Assembly (NCBI RefSeq): GCF_001637325.1
Contig: NZ_LRXL01000037.1
Span: 248,001-312,000, forward strand
Length of the DNA: 64,000 bases
Source of the DNA: Cochleicola gelatinilyticus
Lineage (GTDB): Bacteria; Bacteroidota; Bacteroidia; Flavobacteriales; Flavobacteriaceae
Direction of reading: 5' to 3'
Shown: positions 17,540 through 26,488 of the stretch, piece after piece
Numbering within the stretch: the stretch's first letter is position 1
Layout: each line of letters opens with the position of its first letter
Notes under the pieces: generated by a model
Told to the model about the DNA's origin: nothing
The model's input: the letters and a program-made list of their open reading frames with translations, nothing else
The model's database searches: none
Made by a program: the position numbers and the translations under genes

Positions 17540-19915
17540 TTAATTTTCGTTATCTAATAGTTGGTTTAATGCTTCTAAGGTTGGAACGAGTACTTGTCTG
17601 GCTTTACTTCCTTCAAACGGTCCTACAACTCCGGCTGCTTCTAATTGATCAATAATTCTTCCTGCTCGGTTGTAACCTAATTTTAATTTTCGTTGTAAGA
17701 GAGAAGCAGAACCTTGTTGAGCAATTACTAATACTTCGGCAGCTTCCCGGAACAACTTATCTCGTTCGTCGATATTATTATCAAGATTTGTGCCACCTTC
17801 TTCCCCAACATACTCGGGAAGTAAGTGTGCATCTGGATAGGCTTTTTGTGATCCTATAAAGTCTGTAATGTCAGCAACTTCGGGAGTATCTACAAAAGCA
17901 CATTGAATACGCGTAAGATCATTTCCTTGGGTATATAACATGTCTCCACGACCAATAAGCTGATCGGCACCCGAATTGTCTAGAATGGTTCGTGAATCTA
18001 TTTTACTGGTCACTCTAAACGCAATACGGGCAGGGAAGTTGGCTTTAATGATCCCTGTAATTACATTAACCGAAGGTCGTTGCGTGGCAACAATTAAGTG
18101 AATTCCAATAGCACGGGCTAATTGTGCCAAACGGGCGATAGGTGTTTCTACTTCTTTTCCAGCAGTCATAATTAAGTCGGCAAATTCATCGATCACTAAT
18201 ACGATATAGGGCAGGAATCGGTGTCCGTCGTTCGGATTTAATTTACGGTTGCGGAATTTGGTATTGTATTCTTTAATATTTCGACACAATGCATCTTTTA
18301 AAAGATCATACCGTGCGTCCATTTCAATACAAAGTGAGTTTAACGTATGTACTACTTTGGTGGTGTCGGTAATAATGGCCTCATCAGTGTCGGGTAATTT
18401 TGCGAGGTAGTGACGTTCAATCTTATTAAAAAGGGTTAACTCTACTTTTTTAGGATCGACCAACACAAATTTTACTTCTGCAGGATGTTTTTTATAAAGT
18501 AAAGAGGTTAAAATAGCATTCAGCCCAACCGATTTACCTTGTCCTGTAGCACCCGCCATTAATAAGTGAGGCATTTTAGCAAGATCGACCACAAAGGTTT
18601 CGTTGCTAATTGTTTTTCCCATAGAAAGGGGTAATTCCATTTCTGCGTTCTGAAATTTTGGTGAAGCAATCACCGATCGCATCGATACAATTTTAGGATT
18701 CTTATTAGGAACTTCAATACCGATGGTTCCTTTTCCGGGAATAGGTGCAATAATACGTATTCCTAATGCCGAAAGTGATAGTGCAATATCGTCTTCTAGG
18801 TTCTTAATTTTTGAAATCCGTACACCGGCATCGGGAACAATTTCATACAGGGTAACCGTCGGTCCTACTGTCGCTTTTATATTTGCAATACCAATCTTGT
18901 AGTTATTTAGGGTTTCTACAATACGGTTTTTATTCTCTTCTAGTTCTGCTTGATTAATGGTGATTCCCTGTCCTTTAGTATAATCTTTTAAAAGATCGAT
19001 CGTTGGGAATTTATAATTGCTAAGTTCTAGGGTTGGGTCGAATTCTCCGAAATCTGAAACCAATTTTTTGCTTAGATCACCTTCTACAGTTTCTTCTTCT
19101 ACGGTTTGCTCAACCTCCATCTCCACATCGTCTTCGGAAGATTTTAGAATGAGTTTTTCTAGTGGATCATTTTTAATTTCTTCTGAAGTAGTTTCAGAAA
19201 AGGGAGTAGGTGCTTCTGAAGCTTCAGTCGTGGTATGAGCTTCTACGACTGTTTTTTCATAATCGGTTTGATCGATGGTTGATTCCGAAGCATCTTCCGA
19301 AGAAAAATCGGAAGCGATCTCTGTTTTCTTTTTATTAAAATACGCAATCACTTTTTCGGGTGTGATTTTTAGGCGTACCACCAAATAAATGATTGCTAAA
19401 AATGCCATAACTAAAATGGCGCCAATAAGCCCTAAGTAATCTTGTAATAGATCGTTAATTTCGAACCCGATCACCCCACTTAAAATAGAATTTGTGGTGG
19501 TGAAAAATCCGAAGAATACCGAAATCCATATCATTAATAAGACACCCCAGAACCAAAATCGTTTAAGAGCCGTCTTTGTATAATCGAAAAAGAAATAGAT
19601 TCCAGTAAGTGCTATAAGTACTGCTAGAATAAATGCGGCAATTCCGAAACCGTCATAAATAAAAAAATGTCCCACATTGCTACCAAATTTATTAAGCCAA
19701 TTTCGGGTTTCCAATTCTCTTTCAGAAAGATTTCCCAGCGCACTTTGATCTGCCTGCCAGTTAAAAAAGAATGAAATAAATGAAAAGAGTAGTGCGGTTC
19801 CTAGCAAAAATAAAAAACTGCCTAAAATAATCTTTTGCTGTTTGGTAAGAGCAAAGGATATTTTCTTAGCAGGCTTCTTGGTTTTTTTAGATGTTGATTT
19901 CTTTTTTTTCGCCAT
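17540..19915 (-). CDS. ftsK: DNA translocase FtsK/SpoIIIE
   Basis: Septum-anchored ATPase that pumps chromosome DNA during division. The 791-aa protein has a Lys-rich N-terminus, four to five membrane helices (about residues 20-190), an acidic linker, the alpha/beta motor with Walker A GATGQGKS and Walker B VLVIDEFADL, and a C-terminal gamma winged helix ending in EAAGVVGPFEGSKARQVLV. The frame is open to 19948, but two overlapping -7 elements lie within that extension, so the MAKKKKSTSKK start at 19915 is chosen. Followed by lolA after 10 bases. Confidence 0.95.
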   Translation of the reverse strand: MAKKKKSTSKKTKKPAKKISFALTKQQKIILGSFLFLLGTALLFSFISFFFNWQADQSALGNLSERELETRNWLNKFGSNVGHFFIYDGFGIAAFILAVLIALTGIYFFFDYTKTALKRFWFWGVLLMIWISVFFGFFTTTNSILSGVIGFEINDLLQDYLGLIGAILVMAFLAIIYLVVRLKITPEKVIAYFNKKKTEIASDFSSEDASESTIDQTDYEKTVVEAHTTTEASEAPTPFSETTSEEIKNDPLEKLILKSSEDDVEMEVEQTVEEETVEGDLSKKLVSDFGEFDPTLELSNYKFPTIDLLKDYTKGQGITINQAELEENKNRIVETLNNYKIGIANIKATVGPTVTLYEIVPDAGVRISKIKNLEDDIALSLSALGIRIIAPIPGKGTIGIEVPNKNPKIVSMRSVIASPKFQNAEMELPLSMGKTISNETFVVDLAKMPHLLMAGATGQGKSVGLNAILTSLLYKKHPAEVKFVLVDPKKVELTLFNKIERHYLAKLPDTDEAIITDTTKVVHTLNSLCIEMDARYDLLKDALCRNIKEYNTKFRNRKLNPNDGHRFLPYIVLVIDEFADLIMTAGKEVETPIARLAQLARAIGIHLIVATQRPSVNVITGIIKANFPARIAFRVTSKIDSRTILDNSGADQLIGRGDMLYTQGNDLTRIQCAFVDTPEVADITDFIGSQKAYPDAHLLPEYVGEEGGTNLDNNIDERDKLFREAAEVLVIAQQGSASLLQRKLKLGYNRAGRIIDQLEAAGVVGPFEGSKARQVLVPTLEALNQLLDNEN

Positions 19916-19937
19916 GAAAGTGGGTTGTAATCTATCG

Positions 19938-19953
19938 CAAAAATACAAATATA
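19938..19953 (-). promoter_or_regulatory. Tandem -7 promoter elements of ftsK
   Basis: On the minus strand two adjacent TAnnTTTG matches occur: TATATTTG (19953-19946) and TATTTTTG (19945-19938). They start transcription close to 19930 and so support the ATG at 19915. Confidence 0.5.
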
Positions 19954-20081
19954 GAACGGGACAAGCTACATAAAATTTTGTAAAACTGGCTGCTTTTTCT
20001 TGCTGAAATGAACAGATGAAGGTACTGGTTTTTTAATCTCTAATTGGCAAGCAATACGTTGTTATAATGGTTTAAACATTA

Positions 20082-20102
20082 TAAAATTACCGGTTAATTT
20101 TA
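20082..20102 (-). terminator. Possible weak terminator after dgkA
   Basis: AT-rich 8-bp inverted repeat (TAAAATTA / TAATTTTA) around CCGGT, 23 bases beyond the dgkA stop codon. The stem has no GC pairs, so activity is uncertain. Confidence 0.3.
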
Positions 20103-20124
20103 TGCTGCTTTTTATAGGAACCCG

Positions 20125-20484
20125 TTAAAATTTAGGGATATAAATAATGCAGGCGATAATTACAGCAGTTAATGCTGCTATAAATACCGCACCTGCAGCA
20201 ACGTCCTTTATATATCCTATTTTGCTGTGATAGTCGGGATGAACAAAGTTCGCAATTTCTTCTGCAGCTGTATTAAGCCCTTCTATACTCATAACAAGCC
20301 CTATAGCGATAAATTGAAACATCCATTCTGTCGTGGAAATATCGAAATAAAATCCTGCGATGGTAACAATCACTGCGATGACAGTCTGCACTTGTATACT
20401 TGCTTCGTTTTTAAGCAGTAAATAAGCACCTTTAAAAGCATATTTAAATCCTTTAATTCGTTTGCCTAAAAAGGAGTTCCACAT
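20125..20484 (-). CDS. dgkA: Diacylglycerol kinase family membrane protein (DgkA-like)
   Basis: Small integral membrane lipid kinase, 119 aa, phosphorylating diacylglycerol or undecaprenol. Three membrane helices and the family signature are visible: the N-terminal amphipathic RIKGFKYAFKGAYLLLKNEASIQ, the catalytic IEGLNTAAEEIANFV helix and KIGYIKDVAAGAVFIAAL. Sequences of this length and form in Gram-positive bacteria are undecaprenol kinases, so the lipid acceptor is open. It starts one base after tpx ends, so the two form an operon. Confidence 0.9.
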   Translation of the reverse strand: MWNSFLGKRIKGFKYAFKGAYLLLKNEASIQVQTVIAVIVTIAGFYFDISTTEWMFQFIAIGLVMSIEGLNTAAEEIANFVHPDYHSKIGYIKDVAAGAVFIAALTAVIIACIIYIPKF

Positions 20485-20485
20485 G

Positions 20486-20986
20486 TTATAGTAGTGTTTT
20501 TAGCGCAGAAAGGTAGTCGGGTTCTTCTCCTATTTCTGGAACTTGTTGCGAATGAATCACGGTACCAGTTTCATCTAATACGACTACAGCTCTAGAATGA
20601 AATCCCTCCATAGCGCCAGTCGTCATTTGCAGTCCGTAAGTTTTTCCAAAATCCCCTGTTTTAAAGTCGGATAGGTTTGTCACATGTTCAACACCTTCAT
20701 CGTCTGCGAAACGCTTCAATGCAAATGGTGTATCTCGAGAAATGCATAATACGGTGGTATTTTTAAGTCCGGTTGCTTTCTCATTAAATTTTCGTACCGA
20801 AGTCGCACATACGTTTGTATCGATACTGGGAAATATATTAAGAATCACTCTTGACCCTTTATAATCTTCGAGTGTTTTAGTTGATAGATCGGTTGCTTTA
20901 AGTGAAAAGTTTGGGGCTTTATCCCCTTTCTTCGGAAGTGTACCGTTAGTTTCAACGTTAGTTCCGCTAAGTGTTATGTTTGACAT
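20486..20986 (-). CDS. tpx: Thiol peroxidase Tpx lacking the usual resolving cysteine
   Basis: Thioredoxin-fold peroxidase of the Tpx family, 166 aa. The peroxidatic cysteine is Cys60 in FPSIDTNVCATSVRKF, and the SRDTPFALKRF segment follows. In E. coli Tpx the resolving cysteine follows this segment (RFCGAEG); here the residue is alanine (Ala94, RFADDEG). The only other cysteine is Cys81 (VLCISRD). The enzyme may thus use a one-Cys mechanism or another partner. It lies upstream of dgkA by one base. A TATTTTTA element at 21015-21008 may be its -7 box. Confidence 0.93.
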   Translation of the reverse strand: MSNITLSGTNVETNGTLPKKGDKAPNFSLKATDLSTKTLEDYKGSRVILNIFPSIDTNVCATSVRKFNEKATGLKNTTVLCISRDTPFALKRFADDEGVEHVTNLSDFKTGDFGKTYGLQMTTGAMEGFHSRAVVVLDETGTVIHSQQVPEIGEEPDYLSALKTLL

Positions 20987-21151
20987 TGCTGAGTTTTTTG
21001 TGAAAAGTAAAAATACAGATTCCTTTCTGGAAAGAATTATAATAAGATGCTAAAATATACCCGTTACTTAAACTGAAACTGTTTAAGCTAAAATTGAAAA
21101 TAAAGATGATTGCATGAAGTAACAAGGTTATTAATATGCGTACTCTAAAAT

Positions 21152-21188
21152 AAAAAATCCCTTTCCATACATGAGGAAAGGGATTTTT
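21152..21188 (-). terminator. Rho-independent terminator of the peroxiredoxin gene
   Basis: Long stem AAAAATCCCTTTCC / GGAAAGGGATTTTT with an 8-base loop, 36 bases past the peroxiredoxin stop codon. Confidence 0.85.
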
Positions 21189-21223
21189 AAAGAATTTAAA
21201 AACTGTAGTGGTACAGTTTAAAA

Positions 21224-21868
21224 TTAATTTAAGTGTTGTGTTAGATATTCAGCAACGCCTTCACGGTCTGCATTCATAGCGCTTGAACCTTCTTGCCAAT
21301 TTGCTGGACAAACTTCACCATTCTTTTGAACATGTGTATATGCATCGATCAAGCGAACAAATTCTGCAACGTTTCTTCCGAGCGGCATGTGGTTTACACT
21401 TTCATGAAATACAGTACCTTCTTCATCGATAAGGTATGTTGCACGGTATGTTACGTTATCTCCATCGACCATAACATTTCCTGTTTCATCATCGTAACGT
21501 TCATTAGTGATGTCTAAAATACCCAATTGCGATGATAAGTTCCTGTTGCTATCTGCAATTATAGGGTACGTTACTCCTTGGATACCACCATTATTTTTAG
21601 GGGTGTTTAGCCATGCAAAATGTACCTCTGGTGTATCACAAGAAGCACCAATTACGAGCGTATTTCTTTTTTCGAAATCTGCCATTGCAGATTGAAACGC
21701 GTGTAATTCTGTTGGACAAACAAAAGTAAAATCTTTTGGATACCAGAAAAGTAATACTTTTTTATTCTCTTTTTGAGCAGTTTCTAAAATATTAATTTTC
21801 TTCGTGATGCCTGTTTTATCGGTAACATCGACTGAAATATTCGGAAATTTTTTTCCTACAAATGCCAT
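21224..21868 (-). CDS. 2-Cys peroxiredoxin (AhpC/TSA family)
   Basis: Reduces hydrogen peroxide, alkyl peroxides or peroxynitrite using thiols. The 214-aa protein has the peroxidatic Cys51 in FTFVCPTE and the resolving Cys187 in GEVCPANW, so it is a typical 2-Cys enzyme. Its LNTPKNNGGIQGVTYPIIAD segment is typical of the AhpC branch. No AhpF is next to it. It forms its own unit with a promoter and a strong terminator, next to a second peroxidase (tpx) on the same strand. Confidence 0.95.
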   Translation of the reverse strand: MAFVGKKFPNISVDVTDKTGITKKINILETAQKENKKVLLFWYPKDFTFVCPTELHAFQSAMADFEKRNTLVIGASCDTPEVHFAWLNTPKNNGGIQGVTYPIIADSNRNLSSQLGILDITNERYDDETGNVMVDGDNVTYRATYLIDEEGTVFHESVNHMPLGRNVAEFVRLIDAYTHVQKNGEVCPANWQEGSSAMNADREGVAEYLTQHLN

Positions 21869-21904
21869 AAATTTTTATATTTTTTAGTTCTTGTTTTCAG
21901 CGTG

Positions 21905-21912
21905 CAAAATTA
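21905..21912 (-). promoter_or_regulatory. -7 promoter element of the peroxiredoxin gene
   Basis: TAATTTTG on the minus strand (perfect TAnnTTTG), 36 bases before the start codon. Confidence 0.5.
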
Positions 21913-22033
21913 CTTATATATAGTGGGAATTCAAACCAGATCTACTTCAAATATTTATATCGTAATAAAGAAAATATATCGGAGTGATTTCCGAAGAAAT
22001 AAAAAGTAAAACGTAATCTTTATGTGACTATTT

Positions 22034-23509
22034 CTAGGCTGTTTTAGAAGTAATTGTCTGTCGGATCTTTATTTTAAACGCGGCAAATAGTAACGTCATG
22101 AACGGACTAAGCCAGTTGAAAATTGCGAAGATAAAATATTCTCCGACACCTACGCCTAAAACTCCGCTTTGGTAGGCACCGCAAGTATTCCAAGGAATTA
22201 ATACCGATGTAACCGTTCCTGAATCTTCTAATGTACGCGAAAGATTTTCGGGAGCTAAACCACGATCTTTGTACGCTTTTTTAAACATTTTGCCAGGAAT
22301 AACCAATGCGAGATATTGGTCTGAAGCGATAATATTTAATCCTAGGCAACTAATTACCGTACTAGCAAACAAACCAAAAACCGATTTGGCGTAGGAAAGT
22401 AATACTTTAGTAATACGTGATAATGCACCAATGGCATCCATAATACCTCCAAAAACCATAGCGCACATTATTAAATATATGGTCCATAGCATACCTTTCA
22501 TTCCGCCCGAAGAAAAGAGATCGTTTAATTTATCATTTTCAGTTACAATTGCCGTGTCTGTAACTATAGCATTAAAAATAGCAGAAAAATTTGAATCACT
22601 AAGTTGTTGTAAAATCTGTGGCTGATAGATAAAAGCCACAACAATAGCGGCGAGAACTCCAGTCGCTAATGCGATTAATGGTTTTGTTTTAAATAGTATA
22701 AGTACGATTACTATGGCTGGGACAACAAACAGCCATGGGGTAATGGTAAAAGTTGCAGCGATAGTTGAGAGCAAATTACTTATATCTGCATTTCCACTGG
22801 TATCTACAGAAAAGCTCATAATTGTAAATGCAATTAAAGTGATCACAATAGTTGGCACCGTAGTAAATGCCATATACCGTATATGGGTAAAAAGATCGGT
22901 TCCTGCCATAGCAGGTGCTAAATTGGTAGTGTCACTTAAAGGTGACATTTTATCTCCAAAATAGGCGCCCGATATTACCGCACCAGCAATCATTCCACCA
23001 GATATTCCAAGTGCAGTACCAATACCTATTAATGCAATACCTACAGTCGCTGAAGTTGTCCAGCTACTTCCAGTCGCAATAGAAATAATTGCGGCAATCA
23101 CCACAGAAGCAGGTAGAAAAATTTCTGGACTTAATACTTGTAAACCATAATAGACCATTGCTGGAATTACACCACTAATAAGCCATGTTCCTGCAAGTGC
23201 ACCTACGAGAAACAAAATCATTATAGGAACAAAGACGCTTTTTAAATTTTCAAAAATTTCTTTTAGCATAATTGCAATAGAAATCCTATTAAAAAATCCT
23301 ACAACAGCAGCTACAGCACCTCCTAGTAATAAGATTAATTGATTAGAGTATTCACCTAGCCATTCTCCATCTTTGAAGAAAATATTATAAGCTAGCATTG
23401 CCATTAAGATAACTACGGGGACAAGAGCTTCCCAAATACTTAATTCGTTATTGTCTATAATCTTCTGATCTTCAATATCGATTTCTGAAAGATTCTCTTT
23501 ATCCTGCAT
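22034..23509 (-). CDS. nhaC: Na+/H+ antiporter NhaC family
   Basis: Integral membrane sodium/proton antiporter, 491 aa with about 11-12 hydrophobic segments. Family features include SIATGSSWTTSATVGIALIG, AGAVISGAYFGDKMSPLSDTTNLA (the conserved charged loop of NhaC) and the C-terminal LIPWNTCGAYQSGVLGVG. It suits a marine or salt-exposed cell that extrudes Na+. Monocistronic; upstream lies a divergent gap before the secreted-protein operon. A TACATTTC element on the minus strand at 23534-23527 may be part of its promoter. Confidence 0.93.
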   Translation of the reverse strand: MQDKENLSEIDIEDQKIIDNNELSIWEALVPVVILMAMLAYNIFFKDGEWLGEYSNQLILLLGGAVAAVVGFFNRISIAIMLKEIFENLKSVFVPIMILFLVGALAGTWLISGVIPAMVYYGLQVLSPEIFLPASVVIAAIISIATGSSWTTSATVGIALIGIGTALGISGGMIAGAVISGAYFGDKMSPLSDTTNLAPAMAGTDLFTHIRYMAFTTVPTIVITLIAFTIMSFSVDTSGNADISNLLSTIAATFTITPWLFVVPAIVIVLILFKTKPLIALATGVLAAIVVAFIYQPQILQQLSDSNFSAIFNAIVTDTAIVTENDKLNDLFSSGGMKGMLWTIYLIMCAMVFGGIMDAIGALSRITKVLLSYAKSVFGLFASTVISCLGLNIIASDQYLALVIPGKMFKKAYKDRGLAPENLSRTLEDSGTVTSVLIPWNTCGAYQSGVLGVGVGEYFIFAIFNWLSPFMTLLFAAFKIKIRQTITSKTA

Positions 23510-23823
23510 GTGAAGTATTTTAATTCGAAATGTAATGTTACGATTTTGTTAACTCGTATGCAAATGCGTGTTAAAGAAGTGGTGCCATTTGGCACAACAG
23601 ATAATCGATTCAATAATACATAAGGAATCATGGTTTAAAATAGATTTATTTTTATCAAGATGCTTTTAATCGTTTGTTTTATAGATAATTACAATTAATT
23701 ATCCGTTGTATTACACATGTTACATATCTCCTGCTTTCCGTTACATACGTCCTTATGAAAATGATAGGTTGTAATTACTTTGCTTGCTGAAAATAAGCGT
23801 GTTAATCATTTAATGAAAACCTC
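23510..23823. other. Divergent intergenic region between nhaC and the secreted-protein operon
   Basis: No gene is visible. TTACTTTG at 23775-23782 (one mismatch to TAnnTTTG) lies 41 bases before the first secreted-protein gene and is the likely -7 element of that operon. No strong palindrome was found. Confidence 0.45.
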
Positions 23824-25437
23824 ATGAAAACAATTTTTACTTTACTCGTAATATGCTGCATTGCTACTAGCAGTCTTTCGCAAAACGGTATCAATTACAA
23901 AGCTGTTGTTAAGGATGGTGACGGTAACATTGTAGCAAACGATTTAATTGCGGTTCGATTTACTATTAATGAAGGTGCTCCTGAGGGTACAACAGTTTAT
24001 CAAGAAGATCATTCGCCGAGCACAGACGAAAATGGTCTTGTAATAATAAATATTGGAGAGGGGAATCCATCGATAAATTTATTTGAGGATATAGACTGGG
24101 CAGCTAATCCTCATTTTCTGAATGTTCAAATTAATACAGGCGATGGGCTAACCGATATGGGAACAACCCAATTTAAATCGGTGCCCTATGCTCTTTCGGC
24201 ACCCGATACATCTAAATGGGAAGATAATGAAAATGGAATTTACCGACTTAACGGTAATGTCGGTATAGGTACAAGCAATCCAATTAGAAAGTTCGATGTG
24301 TATAATGAAGATGAAGATGTTACTGCACTATTCCAAAACTTTTATGCCGGGAATCAGGCGAAATATGGAATTTATAATTCATTAACCCCCGCAGGTACTT
24401 CAACAAAATATGGCTTTTACAATACAGTAGGGGCGACTAACTCTACGAGTTCAGCGTTTGGAATTTACAATACTTTATCCACTACGGGAGCAACTGGAAA
24501 TATGTACGGTATTTATTCTTTAGTTTCTGGTAATGGTACAGGATCTCATTATGCGCTTTATGGATATGCCACAGGTGCAGGTAACTACGGGGTTTATGCC
24601 TATAATAATAGCCCAGATGGTTATGCGGCTTATTTCAATGGAAATGTAAGAGCTACCCAAAGGTTGGTTGTGGGAACAGGTGTGCCTCTCGATGGTCTTA
24701 CCATTGCAAGTAAAGATCTGTTCCTAAGAAATACAAATTATACTACAATTAGAGGGAGATATTCTGGATCAGGAACTGGTGGTGAAATCGAACTGTATAT
24801 GGGAAATAAGCCTTCTCCTACCAATAGTGAGAGTGGGTTTAGAACACTTCAATTACAGGCATCTGAAACTTCAAGCACAGGTTCACAAATAAATTTGTAT
24901 AAGGCCGACGGATCATTGGGTATTTCCTTAGATGGAGATTTCTTAGGATTAGGACGTGTCATCACTCAGGAAATTGAAGTTACCGGAGGAGATCTTGCCG
25001 AGTTCTTTAAAGTCAATCCAGGAAATGCTCACAATAACCAATTAAGACCTGGAGTGTTGTTGTCAATCGATGAAAGCAATCCCGGTGACATGATCATAAC
25101 CACCGAAGCATACGATAGAAAAATCGCAGGAATTATCAGTGGAGCAAATGGAGTTAAACCCGGATTACTCATGGGTGGAAGTCTTGCTGAAGAAGAGGAA
25201 AGAGCAATAGTACAAGCAAATCAATTTCCAATTGCACTTGCTGGTAAAGTATATGTTTATGCGAACACCGAAAACGGAACCATAAAGGCAGGGGATATGC
25301 TCACATCGTCTTCGATTCCCGGTTATGCAATGAAAGTAACTGATTACGAAAGAGCCCAAGGAGCCATCATTGGTAAAGCCATGACTAGTTTAGAATCGGG
25401 TAGCGGTTTTGTATTGGTTCTCGTAACCTTAAAATAA
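23824..25437 (+). CDS. Secreted fibre-like protein with GINYKA-type N-terminal domain (operon gene 1)
   Basis: A 537-aa protein of unknown function with a signal peptide (MKTIFTLLVICCIATSSLSQ). Residues about 20-130 form a domain (NGINYKAVVKDGDGNIVAND...HFLNVQINTGDGLTDMG) shared with the next two genes. Next come a VGIGTSNP segment as found in tail-fibre-like proteins, about six imperfect repeats around Y/F-G-I/F/V-Y-N, and a C-terminal module (about 390-537, IAGIISGANGVKPG... GAIIGKAMTSLESGSGFVLVLVTLK) seen in many uncharacterised secreted proteins. No catalytic motif and no T9SS sorting domain. First gene of a five-gene unit. Confidence 0.8.
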   Translation: MKTIFTLLVICCIATSSLSQNGINYKAVVKDGDGNIVANDLIAVRFTINEGAPEGTTVYQEDHSPSTDENGLVIINIGEGNPSINLFEDIDWAANPHFLNVQINTGDGLTDMGTTQFKSVPYALSAPDTSKWEDNENGIYRLNGNVGIGTSNPIRKFDVYNEDEDVTALFQNFYAGNQAKYGIYNSLTPAGTSTKYGFYNTVGATNSTSSAFGIYNTLSTTGATGNMYGIYSLVSGNGTGSHYALYGYATGAGNYGVYAYNNSPDGYAAYFNGNVRATQRLVVGTGVPLDGLTIASKDLFLRNTNYTTIRGRYSGSGTGGEIELYMGNKPSPTNSESGFRTLQLQASETSSTGSQINLYKADGSLGISLDGDFLGLGRVITQEIEVTGGDLAEFFKVNPGNAHNNQLRPGVLLSIDESNPGDMIITTEAYDRKIAGIISGANGVKPGLLMGGSLAEEEERAIVQANQFPIALAGKVYVYANTENGTIKAGDMLTSSSIPGYAMKVTDYERAQGAIIGKAMTSLESGSGFVLVLVTLK

Positions 25438-25469
25438 ATTCAGTTCATTAATACAAAAAACTTGCGATT

Positions 25470-26456
25470 ATGAGAATGAGATTAACTTTAATAGGTGCGA
25501 TTTTAATCTGCGGTATCTGCTTTTCGCAGCAAGGCATTAATTACAAAGCCGTTGTAAAAGACGGTAGCGGAAACATTGTCGCCAACGATCTTATCGCTGT
25601 TCAATTCACCATACTGGATGGAGCAACCACAGTGTACGGAGAAACTCACACCCCAACGACCAATGAGAATGGAATCATCATTTTAAATATCGGCGAAGGG
25701 GCACCAATTGGAGCAGGAGACTTTTCGACCATCGATTGGAGCAGTGCAAATCACTTTCTTAACGTGCAGATTAATACCGGTGACGGATTAACAGACATGG
25801 GAACTACGGCATTTAAAACAGTTCCCTACGCTAAGGTCGCAGATGTCGCCAAATCACTCGAAAATCCTCTTTGGATAAAAAATAGTGCAGATAGAATTTC
25901 CTATAACGCTGGAAATGTAGGGGTAGGAGATTCAAATCCTTTAAGTCCTTTCTCAGTGATTCAGTCAACTGGAATTGAAAATACCATGCGCTTGGAAAGT
26001 CGGGACCATCCGGCAGGAAAAGATTTATTAGAGTTACAGATACCATCAGGCTCGCCGGCTACCTCTCAATTTATAGAAATGCAAAATGGTAGTGAAATTG
26101 TTGCTGCGGTCAACGCTGATGGCTCGGCTCGATTTAAATCTGTGCAATTTGAAGATAATTCGGTTCAAACCACCGCAGCTATCGGGCCGCGGGCATTTGG
26201 TTTTATCCAGTCTAGTGGGAACATCACTTCAGGATCAGGCAATTTCACTGTAGAATGGGTTGCAGCATTAAATCGTTATGAAATAACCATATCTGGTATT
26301 AATTATTTCTATCGCAATTTTTCAACGTTTATAACAACAGTTACTTCTAATGTTGTAAGAAGTCGGATAACCAGCAACCTCGGAAAAATAGTGGTGTATT
26401 TATACAATGCATCTGGAGCACCACTACAAGGCGAATTTCAATTTATAACCTTTTAA
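25470..26456 (+). CDS. Secreted protein with GINYKA-type N-terminal domain (operon gene 2)
   Basis: A 328-aa protein with a signal peptide ending in CFSQ. Its N-terminal domain (about residues 20-125) is clearly homologous to that of the neighbours on both sides: GINYKAVVKDGSGNIVAND and HFLNVQINTGDGLTDMG are almost unchanged. A VGVGDSNP segment follows, then a separate C-terminal beta-rich module (about 245-328) beginning RAFGFIQSSGNITSGSGNF, resembling the C-terminal heads of fibre proteins. No enzyme motif or sorting domain was seen. It lies 32 bases after gene 1. Function unknown. Confidence 0.78.
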   Translation: MRMRLTLIGAILICGICFSQQGINYKAVVKDGSGNIVANDLIAVQFTILDGATTVYGETHTPTTNENGIIILNIGEGAPIGAGDFSTIDWSSANHFLNVQINTGDGLTDMGTTAFKTVPYAKVADVAKSLENPLWIKNSADRISYNAGNVGVGDSNPLSPFSVIQSTGIENTMRLESRDHPAGKDLLELQIPSGSPATSQFIEMQNGSEIVAAVNADGSARFKSVQFEDNSVQTTAAIGPRAFGFIQSSGNITSGSGNFTVEWVAALNRYEITISGINYFYRNFSTFITTVTSNVVRSRITSNLGKIVVYLYNASGAPLQGEFQFITF

Positions 26457-26488
26457 TACGCTTTATAAACCAACTAAAAGTTACCTCT

